From: Microbacterium sp. T2.11-28
GTDB taxonomy: Bacteria > Actinomycetota > Actinomycetes > Actinomycetales > Microbacteriaceae
NCBI RefSeq assembly: GCF_950097975.1
Contig: NZ_CATNHF010000028.1
Span: forward strand, 124,001-188,000
DNA length: 64,000 nt
Reading direction: 5' to 3'
The notes under the pieces: generated by a model
Told to the model about the DNA's origin: nothing
Database searches by the model: none
Seen by the model: only the letters and a program-made list of their open reading frames with translations
Program-made: the position numbers and the translations under genes
Part shown: in pieces, positions 32,615 through 40,943 of the stretch
Layout of the letters: every line of letters begins with the position of its first letter
How positions within the stretch are numbered: the first letter of the stretch is position 1

Positions 32615-34425
32615 GATTCCTCCTCGACGGCGTCGGCGATGAAGTGGCGTCGCTCTTCAGCTTCGCCCTTCTTGCCGATGTTGAACGAGGCGATCGGCCG
32701 GAAGTAACCCATGACGCGCGTCCAGACCTCGCACTCGCGGCCGCAGTCCGGGCACACCGCGTGCTCCCCGGAGCGGTACCCGTGCGTGGGGCAGATCGAG
32801 AACGTCGGCGTGACCGTGATGTACGGCAGTCGGAACCGTTCGAGAGACCGGCGCACGAACTGCCTGCACGCGGCTGCCGACGACATCGCCTCGCCGAGGT
32901 AGAGGTGGAGGACCGTGCCGCCGGTGTACTTGGCCTGCAGCGGCTCCTGCATCTCCATCGCCAGGAACGGGTCGGAGGTGTAGCCGACCGGCAGCTGGGA
33001 CGAGTTCGTGTAGTACGGCTGCGCCGGTGTTCCCGCGTGGAGGAGGCCGGCATCGCCGAACCGTGCGATGTCCTCCTTCGCGAACCGATAGGTGGTGCCC
33101 TCGGCGGGAGTGGCCTCGAGGTTGAACATGTGGCCGGTGGATTCCTGGAACTCGACCATGCGCGCGCGGACGTGGTCGAGCAGGCGGGTCGCCAGGGCGG
33201 CGCCTGCCTCGGTGGTGATGTCGTCGGCGTCTCGGGTGAGGTTGCGCACGTACTCGTTGATGCCGTTCACGCCGATCGTCGAGAAGTGGTTGTCGAAGGT
33301 GCCCAGGTAGCGCTTCGAGTAGGGGAACAGGCCGCCCTCCAGGTGCTCGGTGACGACGGCGCGCTTGGCGACCAGGCTGTCGCGCGCGATCTCGAGCAGC
33401 GCGTCGAGTCGGGCGAGCGCTGCCGTCTCGTCGCCGGAGTGCACGAAGCCGAGCCGTGCGCAGTTGATCGTGACGACGCCGATCGATCCCGTCTGCTCGG
33501 CCGAGCCGAACAGCCCGTTGCCGCGCTTGAGCAGCTCCGTGAGGTCGAGCTGCAGGCGGCAGCACATGGAGCGGATCATGTGCGGGTCGAGGTCGGAGTT
33601 GACGAAGTTCTGGAAGTAGGGGAGGCCGTACTTCGCGGTCATCGCGAAGAGCGCCTCGACGTGGGGACCGTCCCAGTCGAAGTCGCGGGTGATGTTGTAC
33701 GTCGGGATGGGGAAGGTGAACGCGCGGCCGTCGGCGTCTCCCGCCGTCATCACCTCGATGAAGGCGCGGTTGATGAGTCCCATCTCCTCGGACAGGTCGC
33801 CGTACGCGAACGGCTGAACCGACCCGCCTACGAGCGGATGCTGCGCGGCGAGGTCGTCAGGGCACACCCAGTCGAAGGTGAGGTTGGTGAACGGCGTCTG
33901 CGTTCCCCACCGCGACGGGACGTTGAGGTTGAAGATGAACTCCTGCATCGCCTGGTGCACCTGCGCGTAGTCCAGTCCGTCGATGCGCACGTACGGCGCG
34001 AGGTACGTGTCGAAGGAGCTGAACGCCTGCGCGCCCGCCCATTCGTTCTGGAGGGTTCCCAGGAAGTTGACGAGCTGCCCCAGAGCGCTGGAGAAGTGCT
34101 TGGGCGGCGCGGAGGAGATCTTGCCCGCGACGCCGTTGAAGCCCTGCTCGAGCACCATGCGCAGGGACCACCCGGCGCAGTACCCCGCGAACACGTCGAG
34201 GTCGTGGATGTGGAGATCGCCGTCGCGGTGCGCGGCGCCCGCCTCCGGCGCGTAGACCTCGTCGAGCCAGTAGTTCGCGATGAGCTTGCCGGCGGAGTTG
34301 AGGATCATGCCGCCCAGCGAATAGCCCTGGTTCGCGTTGGCATTGACGCGCCAGTCGGCGCGCGACAGGTACTCGTCGACGGTCTCGGAGACGGTGACGG
34401 TGCGCGGGGTGGGCCGGGAAGACAT
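32581..34425 (-). CDS. nrdD: Anaerobic (class III) ribonucleoside-triphosphate reductase
   Basis: 614 aa. The ATG at 34425 is chosen for its AGAGAGGAA ribosome binding site; the longer open frame upstream runs through the NrdR boxes. It opens with SETVDEYLSRADWRVNANAN. The C-terminus has a zinc-site set of cysteines (SICPTHGYRS, VCPDCGRECEVW) and the glycyl-radical loop RVMGYFRP with Gly at about residue 573. This is the variant without a long N-terminal ATP-cone. Controlled by two NrdR boxes upstream. Confidence 0.93.
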   Translation of the reverse strand: MSSRPTPRTVTVSETVDEYLSRADWRVNANANQGYSLGGMILNSAGKLIANYWLDEVYAPEAGAAHRDGDLHIHDLDVFAGYCAGWSLRMVLEQGFNGVAGKISSAPPKHFSSALGQLVNFLGTLQNEWAGAQAFSSFDTYLAPYVRIDGLDYAQVHQAMQEFIFNLNVPSRWGTQTPFTNLTFDWVCPDDLAAQHPLVGGSVQPFAYGDLSEEMGLINRAFIEVMTAGDADGRAFTFPIPTYNITRDFDWDGPHVEALFAMTAKYGLPYFQNFVNSDLDPHMIRSMCCRLQLDLTELLKRGNGLFGSAEQTGSIGVVTINCARLGFVHSGDETAALARLDALLEIARDSLVAKRAVVTEHLEGGLFPYSKRYLGTFDNHFSTIGVNGINEYVRNLTRDADDITTEAGAALATRLLDHVRARMVEFQESTGHMFNLEATPAEGTTYRFAKEDIARFGDAGLLHAGTPAQPYYTNSSQLPVGYTSDPFLAMEMQEPLQAKYTGGTVLHLYLGEAMSSAAACRQFVRRSLERFRLPYITVTPTFSICPTHGYRSGEHAVCPDCGRECEVWTRVMGYFRPIASFNIGKKGEAEERRHFIADAVEEESWSDRPLLPTI

Positions 34426-34478
34426 GGGGGTTCCTCTCTCAGAAGACGAGCGGCGATCTCTCGCCGAATGTGGTCTGA

Positions 34479-34494
34479 CCACCATATGTAGTGG
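34479..34494 (-). promoter_or_regulatory. NrdR box 1
   Basis: CCACCATATGTAGTGG is close to the NrdR consensus ACACTATATATAGTGT. Its centre is 33 bp from that of box 2, the usual three-turn spacing of NrdR box pairs before nrd operons. Confidence 0.75.
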
Positions 34495-34511
34495 TTGTTG
34501 GCTTCGTCGAG

Positions 34512-34527
34512 TACACATATGGCGTGT
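34512..34527 (-). promoter_or_regulatory. NrdR box 2
   Basis: TACACATATGGCGTGT. It overlaps the left arm of an 11-bp perfect inverted repeat described separately. Confidence 0.7.
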
Positions 34528-34560
34528 CGCAAGGAATCTCGCTTGCCTATTGCGACACGC
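34522..34560. promoter_or_regulatory. 11-bp perfect inverted repeat in the nrdD/NUDIX divergent region
   Basis: GCGTGTCGCAA (34522-34532) and TTGCGACACGC (34550-34560) with a 17-base gap. The length and position suggest an operator or an RNA hairpin, shared with the second NrdR box. Confidence 0.5.
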
Positions 34561-34597
34561 AGGCGGCCGGGGTCGCATCGTGTGCGAAGGTGGGGGG

Positions 34598-35509
34598 ATG
34601 ACGATCGTGCCCCCCGCACCCGGAGAGCCGCGCCGGCCCTCGGGGCCGCGCGATCCCGGCGACGCGTGGGTGGTCGCCCCGGACGGCACGCAGTACTGGG
34701 GCCGCTTCGGTGCGGCGGGGCTGCTCGCCCTTGATCCGGCACGGGGGACGCGCGGGTCCGTCCTGCTCCAGCATCGGGTCTCGTGGAGCCATCACGGCGA
34801 CACCTGGGCGCTCCCGGGCGGCGCTCGTCATGAGGGCGAGTCGGCCTGCGACGGCGCACTGCGCGAGTCCGCCGAAGAAGCGGGTGTCCCGGCCGACGCC
34901 GTCCACCCGCGCCTCATCAGTGTCTTCGACGTGGGCATCTGGACGTACAGCACCGTCGTCGCCGACGTCACGACGCCCTTCGAAGCGGTGATCAGCGACC
35001 CCGAGAGCCGCGAGCTCTCCTGGGTGCCGGTGGAGTCCGTCACCGACTACCCGTTGCATCCGGGCTTCGCCGCCTCGTGGCGCAACCTGCTTCCCCTCCT
35101 CGATGTGCGGCCGGTGCTCGTCGTGGATGCCGCGAACGTCGTCGGCTCCGTCCCCGACGGCTGGTGGAAGGACCGCGCCGGCGCTGCGTCCGGTCTGCTC
35201 GCGCGATTGGCCGAACTGGCCGGAGACGGCATAGACGGCGCCGCGCTCGGGCTTCCCGAGGACCGCTGGTATCCCGAGATCGTGGCGGTGCTGGAGGGCG
35301 AGGCGAGGGCTGCCGCGGAGGTCGACGGGGTGACGGTGGTGCGCGCGGACGCGCACGGCGACGACGCGATCGTCGACCAGGCGAAGGGACTGGCGGCGGC
35401 GGGCCGCCGCGTCACCGCGGTGACGAGCGACCGCGGCCTGGCTTCGCGTCTGACCGAGGGCCCGGGCGTCGCCGTGGAGCCCGTCTCGTGGCTGCGGGCA
35501 CTGCTCTGA
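34598..35509 (+). CDS. NUDIX hydrolase fused to a NYN/PIN-like domain
   Basis: 303 aa. Residues about 20-150 are a NUDIX domain with a canonical box at 75-97 (GARHEGESACDGALRESAEE then AGV). Residues about 165-303 start VLVVDAANVVG and contain GDDAIVDQA and TSDRGLASRL, the acidic-residue layout of NYN/PIN-type nucleases. So one chain may both hydrolyse a nucleotide and cut RNA, or sense one to do the other. ATG at 34598 with AAGGTGG upstream. Divergent from nrdD, with the NrdR boxes between. Confidence 0.75.
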   Translation: MTIVPPAPGEPRRPSGPRDPGDAWVVAPDGTQYWGRFGAAGLLALDPARGTRGSVLLQHRVSWSHHGDTWALPGGARHEGESACDGALRESAEEAGVPADAVHPRLISVFDVGIWTYSTVVADVTTPFEAVISDPESRELSWVPVESVTDYPLHPGFAASWRNLLPLLDVRPVLVVDAANVVGSVPDGWWKDRAGAASGLLARLAELAGDGIDGAALGLPEDRWYPEIVAVLEGEARAAAEVDGVTVVRADAHGDDAIVDQAKGLAAAGRRVTAVTSDRGLASRLTEGPGVAVEPVSWLRALL

Positions 35510-35928
35510 CGCCGAGACGGCGCACACGCACCCGCACGGCGACGGGGCGGCGCATCGCTGCGGCTTCCGCGCTCGCATCGGCGGTGGCGGTCGGGCTGTT
35601 CGTCCATCTGCGGCTCACGGGCGTCGGAGGCGACATCGCAGGCGACGTGCTGTACGCGGTGGCCGTCTATGCGGGACTCGTGGCGGTCGCGCCGCGGCTG
35701 TCGTCGCCGGTCGTCGCGGCGATCGCTGGGGCGTGGTGCGTCGGGGTCGAGCTGTTCCAGCTCACGGGACTGCCCGCGCAGTGGGGCGCGGGGTTCGGAC
35801 CGGCCATGCTCGTGCTCGGCACCGTGTTCGACCCGCGCGACCTGGTCGTCTACGTGGCGACGGTCGCCATCGCAGCGGTGACGGATGTGGTCGCGCGCCG
35901 GGCGGCCGCACGGCCCGCTCGCGGCTGA
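35488..35928 (+). CDS. DUF2809 family membrane protein
   Basis: 146 aa from a GTG at 35488 that overlaps the NUDIX-NYN gene by 22 bases. Four transmembrane segments, with the family segment GAWCVGVELFQLTGLPAQW at about residue 85. It ends TGA at 35926-35928, one base before the convergent S4 gene. The true start could be an uncommon codon a few residues later. Function unknown. Confidence 0.7.
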   Translation: MAAGTALTPRRRTRTRTATGRRIAAASALASAVAVGLFVHLRLTGVGGDIAGDVLYAVAVYAGLVAVAPRLSSPVVAAIAGAWCVGVELFQLTGLPAQWGAGFGPAMLVLGTVFDPRDLVVYVATVAIAAVTDVVARRAAARPARG

Positions 35929-35929
35929 G

Positions 35930-36289
35930 TCACTCGCGGCCGCGCAGGCGGTCGATGTCGCGGCGCTCGCGCTTGGTCGGGCGTCCCGCGCCGCGATCGC
36001 GCACGGCGAGCATGGCGGTGGGCTCTCGGGCGGGCGTCCGGTCTTCGGCGGCGACCGCCGCCAGCGGGGCGCCGACCCTCTTGACGATCAGCTGGCGCAC
36101 GATGAGGATGCGGTCGAAGCCGGCGATCCGCACCCGCAGCTCGTCGCCGACGCGCACCGCCTGCGCCGCCTTGGCCTTCTCGCCGTTGACCCGCACATGT
36201 CCGGCGCGGCACGCGGTCGTCGCCGCCGAGCGCGTCTTGTAGACGCGGACGGCCCAGAGCCAGGAATCGACACGCACGGCTTCGCTCAT
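35930..36289 (-). CDS. S4-domain RNA-binding protein (Hsp15-like)
   Basis: 119 aa. VRVDSWLWAVRVYKTRSAA at residues 5-23 and RAGHVRVNGEKAKAAQAVR at about 28-46 form the S4 fold of the Hsp15/RNA-binding family, followed by a basic tail (GRPTKRERRDIDRLRGRE). Hsp15 rescues 50S subunits stalled with peptidyl-tRNA in E. coli; the same job is inferred. ATG overlaps the stop of the lysoplasmalogenase-like gene by 4 bases. Confidence 0.85.
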   Translation of the reverse strand: MSEAVRVDSWLWAVRVYKTRSAATTACRAGHVRVNGEKAKAAQAVRVGDELRVRIAGFDRILIVRQLIVKRVGAPLAAVAAEDRTPAREPTAMLAVRDRGAGRPTKRERRDIDRLRGRE

Positions 36290-37017
36290 CGCAGGTCCCG
36301 TCGCAGGATGCGGGCGACACCGAGCACGAGCAGCCCCTGCCCCGCGCAGTAGGTCGCCATGATCCAGGGACCTGCGGCCGCTTCCGAGACGCCGGGGAGG
36401 AACAGCCGCAGGGCCAGCAGGGTGTCCGAGACCAGGAAGAGCGCGCCGCCCGCCGTCGTGAGCGTGCCGCCCCGGGTCGCGAACACGGCCGTGCCGGCGA
36501 GCACCGCGCCGTAGACGATGACCGGCACGAGCAGTCCGCCGAGATGCGGCCACAGCACGGCGATCATGACGCCCCACCACACCGCGTAGACGAGAGCCCA
36601 CGGCGGCACCTGCCGTTCGCGGACCCGCCCGGCGAACAGTGCGATGTAGAGCAGGTGCGCCAGGCCGAAGCACAGCAGCATGGCCGGCAGCTCATCGGTC
36701 AGGTACGGGAAGAAGAAGGCCGCGCCGTCGCCGAGCCACGAGAAGGCGAGCGCCGCGTACAGGAGCGTCGCCGTGGGTGTGGCGGGGCTTCCGCGCAGCG
36801 CCCACACGCAGGCGAGCGCGAGCGTCGGGATCAGCACGAGCTTCGTCGGATACGTCAGCGTCTCTGCGCGGAGCACGATCGCCGCGACGTGGACGGCGGC
36901 GACCGCGGCGAAGAGCCAGAATCCCCACCAGCGGGTCGCCTCGAGGCGCGCGGATCTCGTGTCCTGCTGCGTCATCGCGGCCCTTCGCTCACCCGCCGTC
37001 CGCCGGAAGGTGGACAT
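36286..37017 (-). CDS. YhhN/TMEM86-family membrane protein (lysoplasmalogenase-like)
   Basis: 243 aa with about eight transmembrane segments. The YhhN signature segments are YPTKLVLIPTLAL at about residue 47, LAFSWLGDGAAFF at about 78 (with the conserved Asp) and LFLVSDTLLALR at about 184. Animal TMEM86 proteins split lysoplasmalogens; bacterial activity is less certain. The ATG at 37017 has TACGAT 7 bases upstream; ATGs at 37026 and 36975 are alternatives. Confidence 0.82.
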   Translation of the reverse strand: MSTFRRTAGERRAAMTQQDTRSARLEATRWWGFWLFAAVAAVHVAAIVLRAETLTYPTKLVLIPTLALACVWALRGSPATPTATLLYAALAFSWLGDGAAFFFPYLTDELPAMLLCFGLAHLLYIALFAGRVRERQVPPWALVYAVWWGVMIAVLWPHLGGLLVPVIVYGAVLAGTAVFATRGGTLTTAGGALFLVSDTLLALRLFLPGVSEAAAGPWIMATYCAGQGLLVLGVARILRRDLR

Positions 37018-37024
37018 GGCACTC

Positions 37025-37030
37025 ATCGTA
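37025..37030 (-). promoter_or_regulatory. -10 element of the YhhN-family gene
   Basis: TACGAT on the minus strand, 7 bases before the ATG at 37017. Confidence 0.4.
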
Positions 37031-37037
37031 CGACGCG

Positions 37038-37616
37038 TCAGACCAGCACGAGCGACACGATCGGGCGGCTGGGCGTTGGGCGGGCGACCTCGACGAACCC
37101 CGCCGACACGAACGTCGACAGCGCGCCGTGGAACAGGCTGTTGGAGGACGCGCGGGTGGCGTCGGTGTCGACGGGGTACCCCTCCACGACCCGGGCTCCA
37201 TGCGTGCGCGCATGGGTGACTGCGGCATCGAGCAGCCGCTCCGACAGGCCCTGCTTGCGGAACTCCCGTCGCACGACGAAGCAGGTGATCGCCCACACGG
37301 CAGGGTCGTCGAACGGCTCGGGCGACTGGTGGAAGTTGCGTGTCAGCGCAAGGCGTGGCTGCTCCGGACGCGGCGACACCTTCACCCATCCGACCGGCGT
37401 TCCATCGACGTAGACGACCAGCCCGCTCGCGGGGGAGGCGGCGACGTCCTCGCGCAGGAGAGCACGCCTCTCGTCGTTGGTCGTCGCGTCGAAGTCCTTG
37501 GCCCGCAGCATCCACCACTGACACCAGCACGAGCCGCCGTCCCCACCTCCCGTCAGCGCATGCTCGATGTCGTCGAAGCGGTCCGCGGACGCCGGCAGGA
37601 TCTCGATCTCGGCCAT
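37038..37616 (-). CDS. GNAT family N-acetyltransferase
   Basis: 192 aa. The acetyl-CoA binding region is WAITCFVVRREFRKQGLSER at about residues 108-127 (the R/Q-x-x-G-x form is RKQGLSE). The N-terminal third has an unusual cysteine and tryptophan cluster, GGSCWCQWWMLRAKDF, at about residues 27-42. The substrate is unknown. ATG supported by TATGGT 6 bases upstream. Confidence 0.82.
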   Translation of the reverse strand: MAEIEILPASADRFDDIEHALTGGGDGGSCWCQWWMLRAKDFDATTNDERRALLREDVAASPASGLVVYVDGTPVGWVKVSPRPEQPRLALTRNFHQSPEPFDDPAVWAITCFVVRREFRKQGLSERLLDAAVTHARTHGARVVEGYPVDTDATRASSNSLFHGALSTFVSAGFVEVARPTPSRPIVSLVLV

Positions 37617-37622
37617 GTCGCG

Positions 37623-37628
37623 ACCATA
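37623..37628 (-). promoter_or_regulatory. -10 element of the GNAT gene
   Basis: TATGGT on the minus strand, 6 bases before the ATG at 37616. Confidence 0.5.
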
Positions 37629-37680
37629 CGGTCCACCACCGACACTGCCGAGCCGGTTCGCGGGGCGCGCCGCGAGCGGG

Positions 37681-37686
37681 TAAGAT
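37681..37686 (+). promoter_or_regulatory. -10 element of tRNA-Pro
   Basis: TAAGAT, the same hexamer as the main rrn promoter, 31 bases before the mature tRNA. The -35 is weak (TTCGCG at 37657-37662, 18-bp spacer). Confidence 0.5.
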
Positions 37687-37716
37687 GGGGGAGTTGTCCG
37701 CGTGCGGACAGCGAAC

Positions 37717-37790
<74 letters not shown>

Positions 37791-37824
37791 CGGTTGGGCC
37801 GTTGGCAAAACGGTCGAAAATGAG

Positions 37825-37855
37825 GAAGGGCACCGGCTATCAGCCGGTGCCCTTC
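37825..37855 (+). terminator. tRNA-Pro terminator
   Basis: Perfect 13-bp stem GAAGGGCACCGGC/GCCGGTGCCCTTC with loop TATCA, followed by TTCGTTT. Confidence 0.92.
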
Positions 37856-38075
37856 TTCGTTTCCGTGGTGTCGATGGTCTATGGGGCGACTGGATCGGTC
37901 GTCGCCGGCTTGTGGGGCAACGCGAGGGACCGCCGAGGGTTTGCGTGACTCCTGGTCTGCGATTCCCTATCCGGACCGGGCTAGGCCCCAGTAGGCTGAC
38001 CCCGCACCTGGGGTTTCGGGTGCAGCTGGCTCTGCCTCCGACCGTTGGATTCGATCATCTGGGGAGATGATGTCC

Positions 38076-39875
38076 ATGCGCACTCGCTCGCGCTCGCTCA
38101 CCGTCGCTACGAGCGTCGTGCTCGCCCTCGTTCTGTCGCTCGTCGCGGCACCTGCGATCGCGGGGAGCACCGCGTCTATCTCGGGGACCGTCGCCGTGCC
38201 TGCCGGGCACACTGTCGACGAAGACGCGATCTATGCGGTCGTCACCATGCTCGACGAGGACAGCCGCCCGATCTTCAGCAGCAGCCGACGCGTCAGCTGG
38301 GAGGATGGGACATACACCTACAGCGGGTTGGACGCCGGAACCTACCGGGTGCTGTTCTTTGCGGGACCGACCTTCGCCTCGGAATGGTGGCATGACTCAC
38401 CCACACTCGGGGGAGCGACACCGATCACTCTGGCGGAGGGGGAGGCGCGCACGGGTGTCGACGCGGAGCTCGCGCTGGGGTCCACCATCACCGGGACGGT
38501 GACCTACCCCGCTGGCACGGACGTGACCGAGATCTCCACGGATGTTTCGCTCTACCGTGTAGACGACCCGGAGGATCGGGTCGCGTCGGCTCACGCGGCG
38601 GACGACGGGACGTTCACCCTGGACGGGTTCCCGCCCGGGTCCTACAAGATCAAATATGAGAACCACGACTACTCGGAGACGGGCAACGTCGTCGTGTACC
38701 AGTGGCAGGGCGGCGCCTTCGACTTCGAGGGCGCTCACACGATCACCGTGGCGGCCCCCGGCGCGACCGTCGAGGTCACGCAGACGCTGATGGAGGGCCG
38801 GACCATCTCCGGGCGGATCAGCGGCGCCTGGTTCGAGGCGACGCGCGACGACTACTGGATGGTGTCCGCCGAGCCGAATGGGTATGGCTTCGTGCGCGTG
38901 GAGGACGACGGCACGTACACGATCCGCCGCAACGTGCCCGGCGTCTACTTCGTCCATGCCTTCAGTCGCTTCGGAGCGGGCGCCGGAACAGCATCATCCG
39001 CCGGCGAGTGGTGGAACGACTCGGTCGACCAGACGGGAGCCACTCCCGTCGATCTGACGACGAGCACCGCCGTCACGGGCGTGGACATGAACGTCGACAC
39101 CGTCGGCGGTCTGCCGGCACGTCCGGTGGTCTCCGGCACCGCGGTCGTCGGGAGCACTCTCACCACCACCACAGGCGCGTGGCCCGCGGGGCTCACACTC
39201 CGCTACCAGTGGTTGGCGAACGGGGCGCGGATCACCGATGCGACCTCGTCGACCTATAAGGTCACATCGGCCGTCCTCGGCAAGAGCATCACGGTGAACG
39301 TCTGGGCCCAGCTCGCGGAGTCCCACCAGGAGTTCAAGGAGTCCGCGCCGACGCTGAAGGTGCCGCGAACGTCGGTTCCGACGATCTCGGGGACCGCGAA
39401 GGTGGGGGCGACGTTGACGGCAAAGCCGGGTGCGTGGTCTACGTCGACGACGTTCCTGTATCAGTGGTACGCGAATGGAGTGAAGATCTCAGGGGCGACC
39501 AAGGCCACGTACACGATCCCGTCGAGCCTGATGGGGAAGTCGCTCACGGTGAAGGTCGCGGGGAAGAAGTCGGGGTACACGACCGTCAGCCTCGCGTCGA
39601 AGGCGACGCTGAAGGTGCCGCGGACGGCGGTCCCGACGATCTCTGGGACGGTGAAGACCGGTGCGAAGGTGACCGCGAAGCCGGGGACGTGGAGCACGGG
39701 CACCACATTCACGTACCAGTGGTACGCGAGCGGAAGGGCGATCAGAGGGGCGACGAAGTCCACGTACGTGATCCCGTCGTCGCTGCGGGGGAGGTACCTG
39801 ACCGTGAAAGTGACCGGCAAGAAGTCCGGGTACACCACGGTCGCGCGCCTGTCTGCCGCGAAGAAGGTCGCGTAG
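38076..39875 (+). CDS. Secreted protein with three Ig-like tandem repeats
   Basis: 599 aa from the ATG at 38076, 9 bases after GGGGAG; ATGs at 38067 and 38070 are too close to it. A Sec signal peptide (VATSVVLALVLSLVAAPAIA) is followed by two or three carboxypeptidase-regulatory-like beta domains (about residues 30-340; each has a YTYSGLDAGTYRV or FTLDGFPPGSYKI strand). Then come three Ig-like repeats of about 80-85 residues with LRYQW, FLYQW or FTYQW cores and VPTISGT openings. There is no LPXTG sorting motif or membrane anchor, so it is secreted or loosely held. Possible surface or adhesive role. Confidence 0.75.
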   Translation: MRTRSRSLTVATSVVLALVLSLVAAPAIAGSTASISGTVAVPAGHTVDEDAIYAVVTMLDEDSRPIFSSSRRVSWEDGTYTYSGLDAGTYRVLFFAGPTFASEWWHDSPTLGGATPITLAEGEARTGVDAELALGSTITGTVTYPAGTDVTEISTDVSLYRVDDPEDRVASAHAADDGTFTLDGFPPGSYKIKYENHDYSETGNVVVYQWQGGAFDFEGAHTITVAAPGATVEVTQTLMEGRTISGRISGAWFEATRDDYWMVSAEPNGYGFVRVEDDGTYTIRRNVPGVYFVHAFSRFGAGAGTASSAGEWWNDSVDQTGATPVDLTTSTAVTGVDMNVDTVGGLPARPVVSGTAVVGSTLTTTTGAWPAGLTLRYQWLANGARITDATSSTYKVTSAVLGKSITVNVWAQLAESHQEFKESAPTLKVPRTSVPTISGTAKVGATLTAKPGAWSTSTTFLYQWYANGVKISGATKATYTIPSSLMGKSLTVKVAGKKSGYTTVSLASKATLKVPRTAVPTISGTVKTGAKVTAKPGTWSTGTTFTYQWYASGRAIRGATKSTYVIPSSLRGRYLTVKVTGKKSGYTTVARLSAAKKVA

Positions 39876-39912
39876 CGTGAACGCCGGCCAGGCCGAAGGG
39901 AACCGGAATCAG

Positions 39913-40731
39913 ATGAAGTCGTTCGGTTCGAGCAGCCGCAGAGCGTGGGGTGCGGTCATCGCCGTGCTTCTCGCGGTGACACCCCTGGTCCCGGCGACCG
40001 CGGCGAACGCGGCGACACCGCCGGCGTGGGCGGCCCGGGAGGCGGCGCACGATGCCGGTCTTGCTGCGGTGGCCACGCTCGGCATAAACCCCGAAGTCGC
40101 GGTGGAGCGCACAACTGCGGAGCTCAAGGTGCCCGGCCGGACGTGGTACGTCGACGGAACCGTCACGCAGACACGCACCTATTTCTACGGGGAGACCGGT
40201 AGCACGGAGTACGTCATCGCCGCACGGGAGGCTCTCCTCGCCAGTGGGTTCGTACGCGATGGTCGGATCAGCGGCATCCACGGAACCCTCAGCACGGTCA
40301 GCAACTTCGTCTCCTCGACGCTGATGTGCCAGATCGACCGCTCGTTCGCGAGGACGCAATCGCTCGCCCAGGTCTGGATTCGCTGCATCGACCGGTCCAC
40401 TCTCGCAACGATCGTCGACCGCTACCGCCCGTTCCTGAAGCTCATCGCGGCGCTGAACCCTGCGCGCCTCGAGAACGCGGTCTTCCACAGCCTCAGCACC
40501 CGCTCCGGGACCCCCGGCTACGTGAGCGGACGGGTCTTCTCATGGTCGGCGCGCGTTCCGAACGCCGGCTTCTACTTCGCCAAGCCCCCGGGCGGAAAGT
40601 GGGTATACGTCACCGGGACCGCGGGGAGCCTCGTCACGTGCGCGGCGCTGGAGAAGACGATCGTGTCTCGCAAGGCGTTCGCTGGCGACCTGTGCATCAG
40701 ATACGGCGGGGTGTCGACCGTACGCGGCTGA
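39913..40731 (+). CDS. Secreted protein of unknown function
   Basis: 272 aa from the ATG at 39913, with AAGGGAACC upstream; a GTG at 39877 would put 12 polar residues before the signal peptide. The signal peptide is AWGAVIAVLLAVTPLVPATA. Four cysteines lie in the mature part: CQIDRSF, RCIDRS, TCAALEK and LCIRYGG, which could form two disulfides. I do not recognise the family. It follows the Ig-repeat protein by 37 bases and is probably co-transcribed. Confidence 0.6.
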   Translation: MKSFGSSSRRAWGAVIAVLLAVTPLVPATAANAATPPAWAAREAAHDAGLAAVATLGINPEVAVERTTAELKVPGRTWYVDGTVTQTRTYFYGETGSTEYVIAAREALLASGFVRDGRISGIHGTLSTVSNFVSSTLMCQIDRSFARTQSLAQVWIRCIDRSTLATIVDRYRPFLKLIAALNPARLENAVFHSLSTRSGTPGYVSGRVFSWSARVPNAGFYFAKPPGGKWVYVTGTAGSLVTCAALEKTIVSRKAFAGDLCIRYGGVSTVRG

Positions 40732-40943
40732 GCGTGCTGTGCGGGATCTCAACGGGAACATTTGCGCAGCGGGCGCCGATGCGCAAAGCGATGAGGTGTT
40801 CACTGGGAGTCGGTCGCTTCACGGCCATCAGTACCACGAGTGGTTCTGCCGACACCCCACGGTCCAGTGGCCCTGCACCTGCGGGTCGGCGGCTGCACGC
40901 CAGGGCTGACCGAGCAGACGCCGCCGAGCGCGTACGAGGCTGA

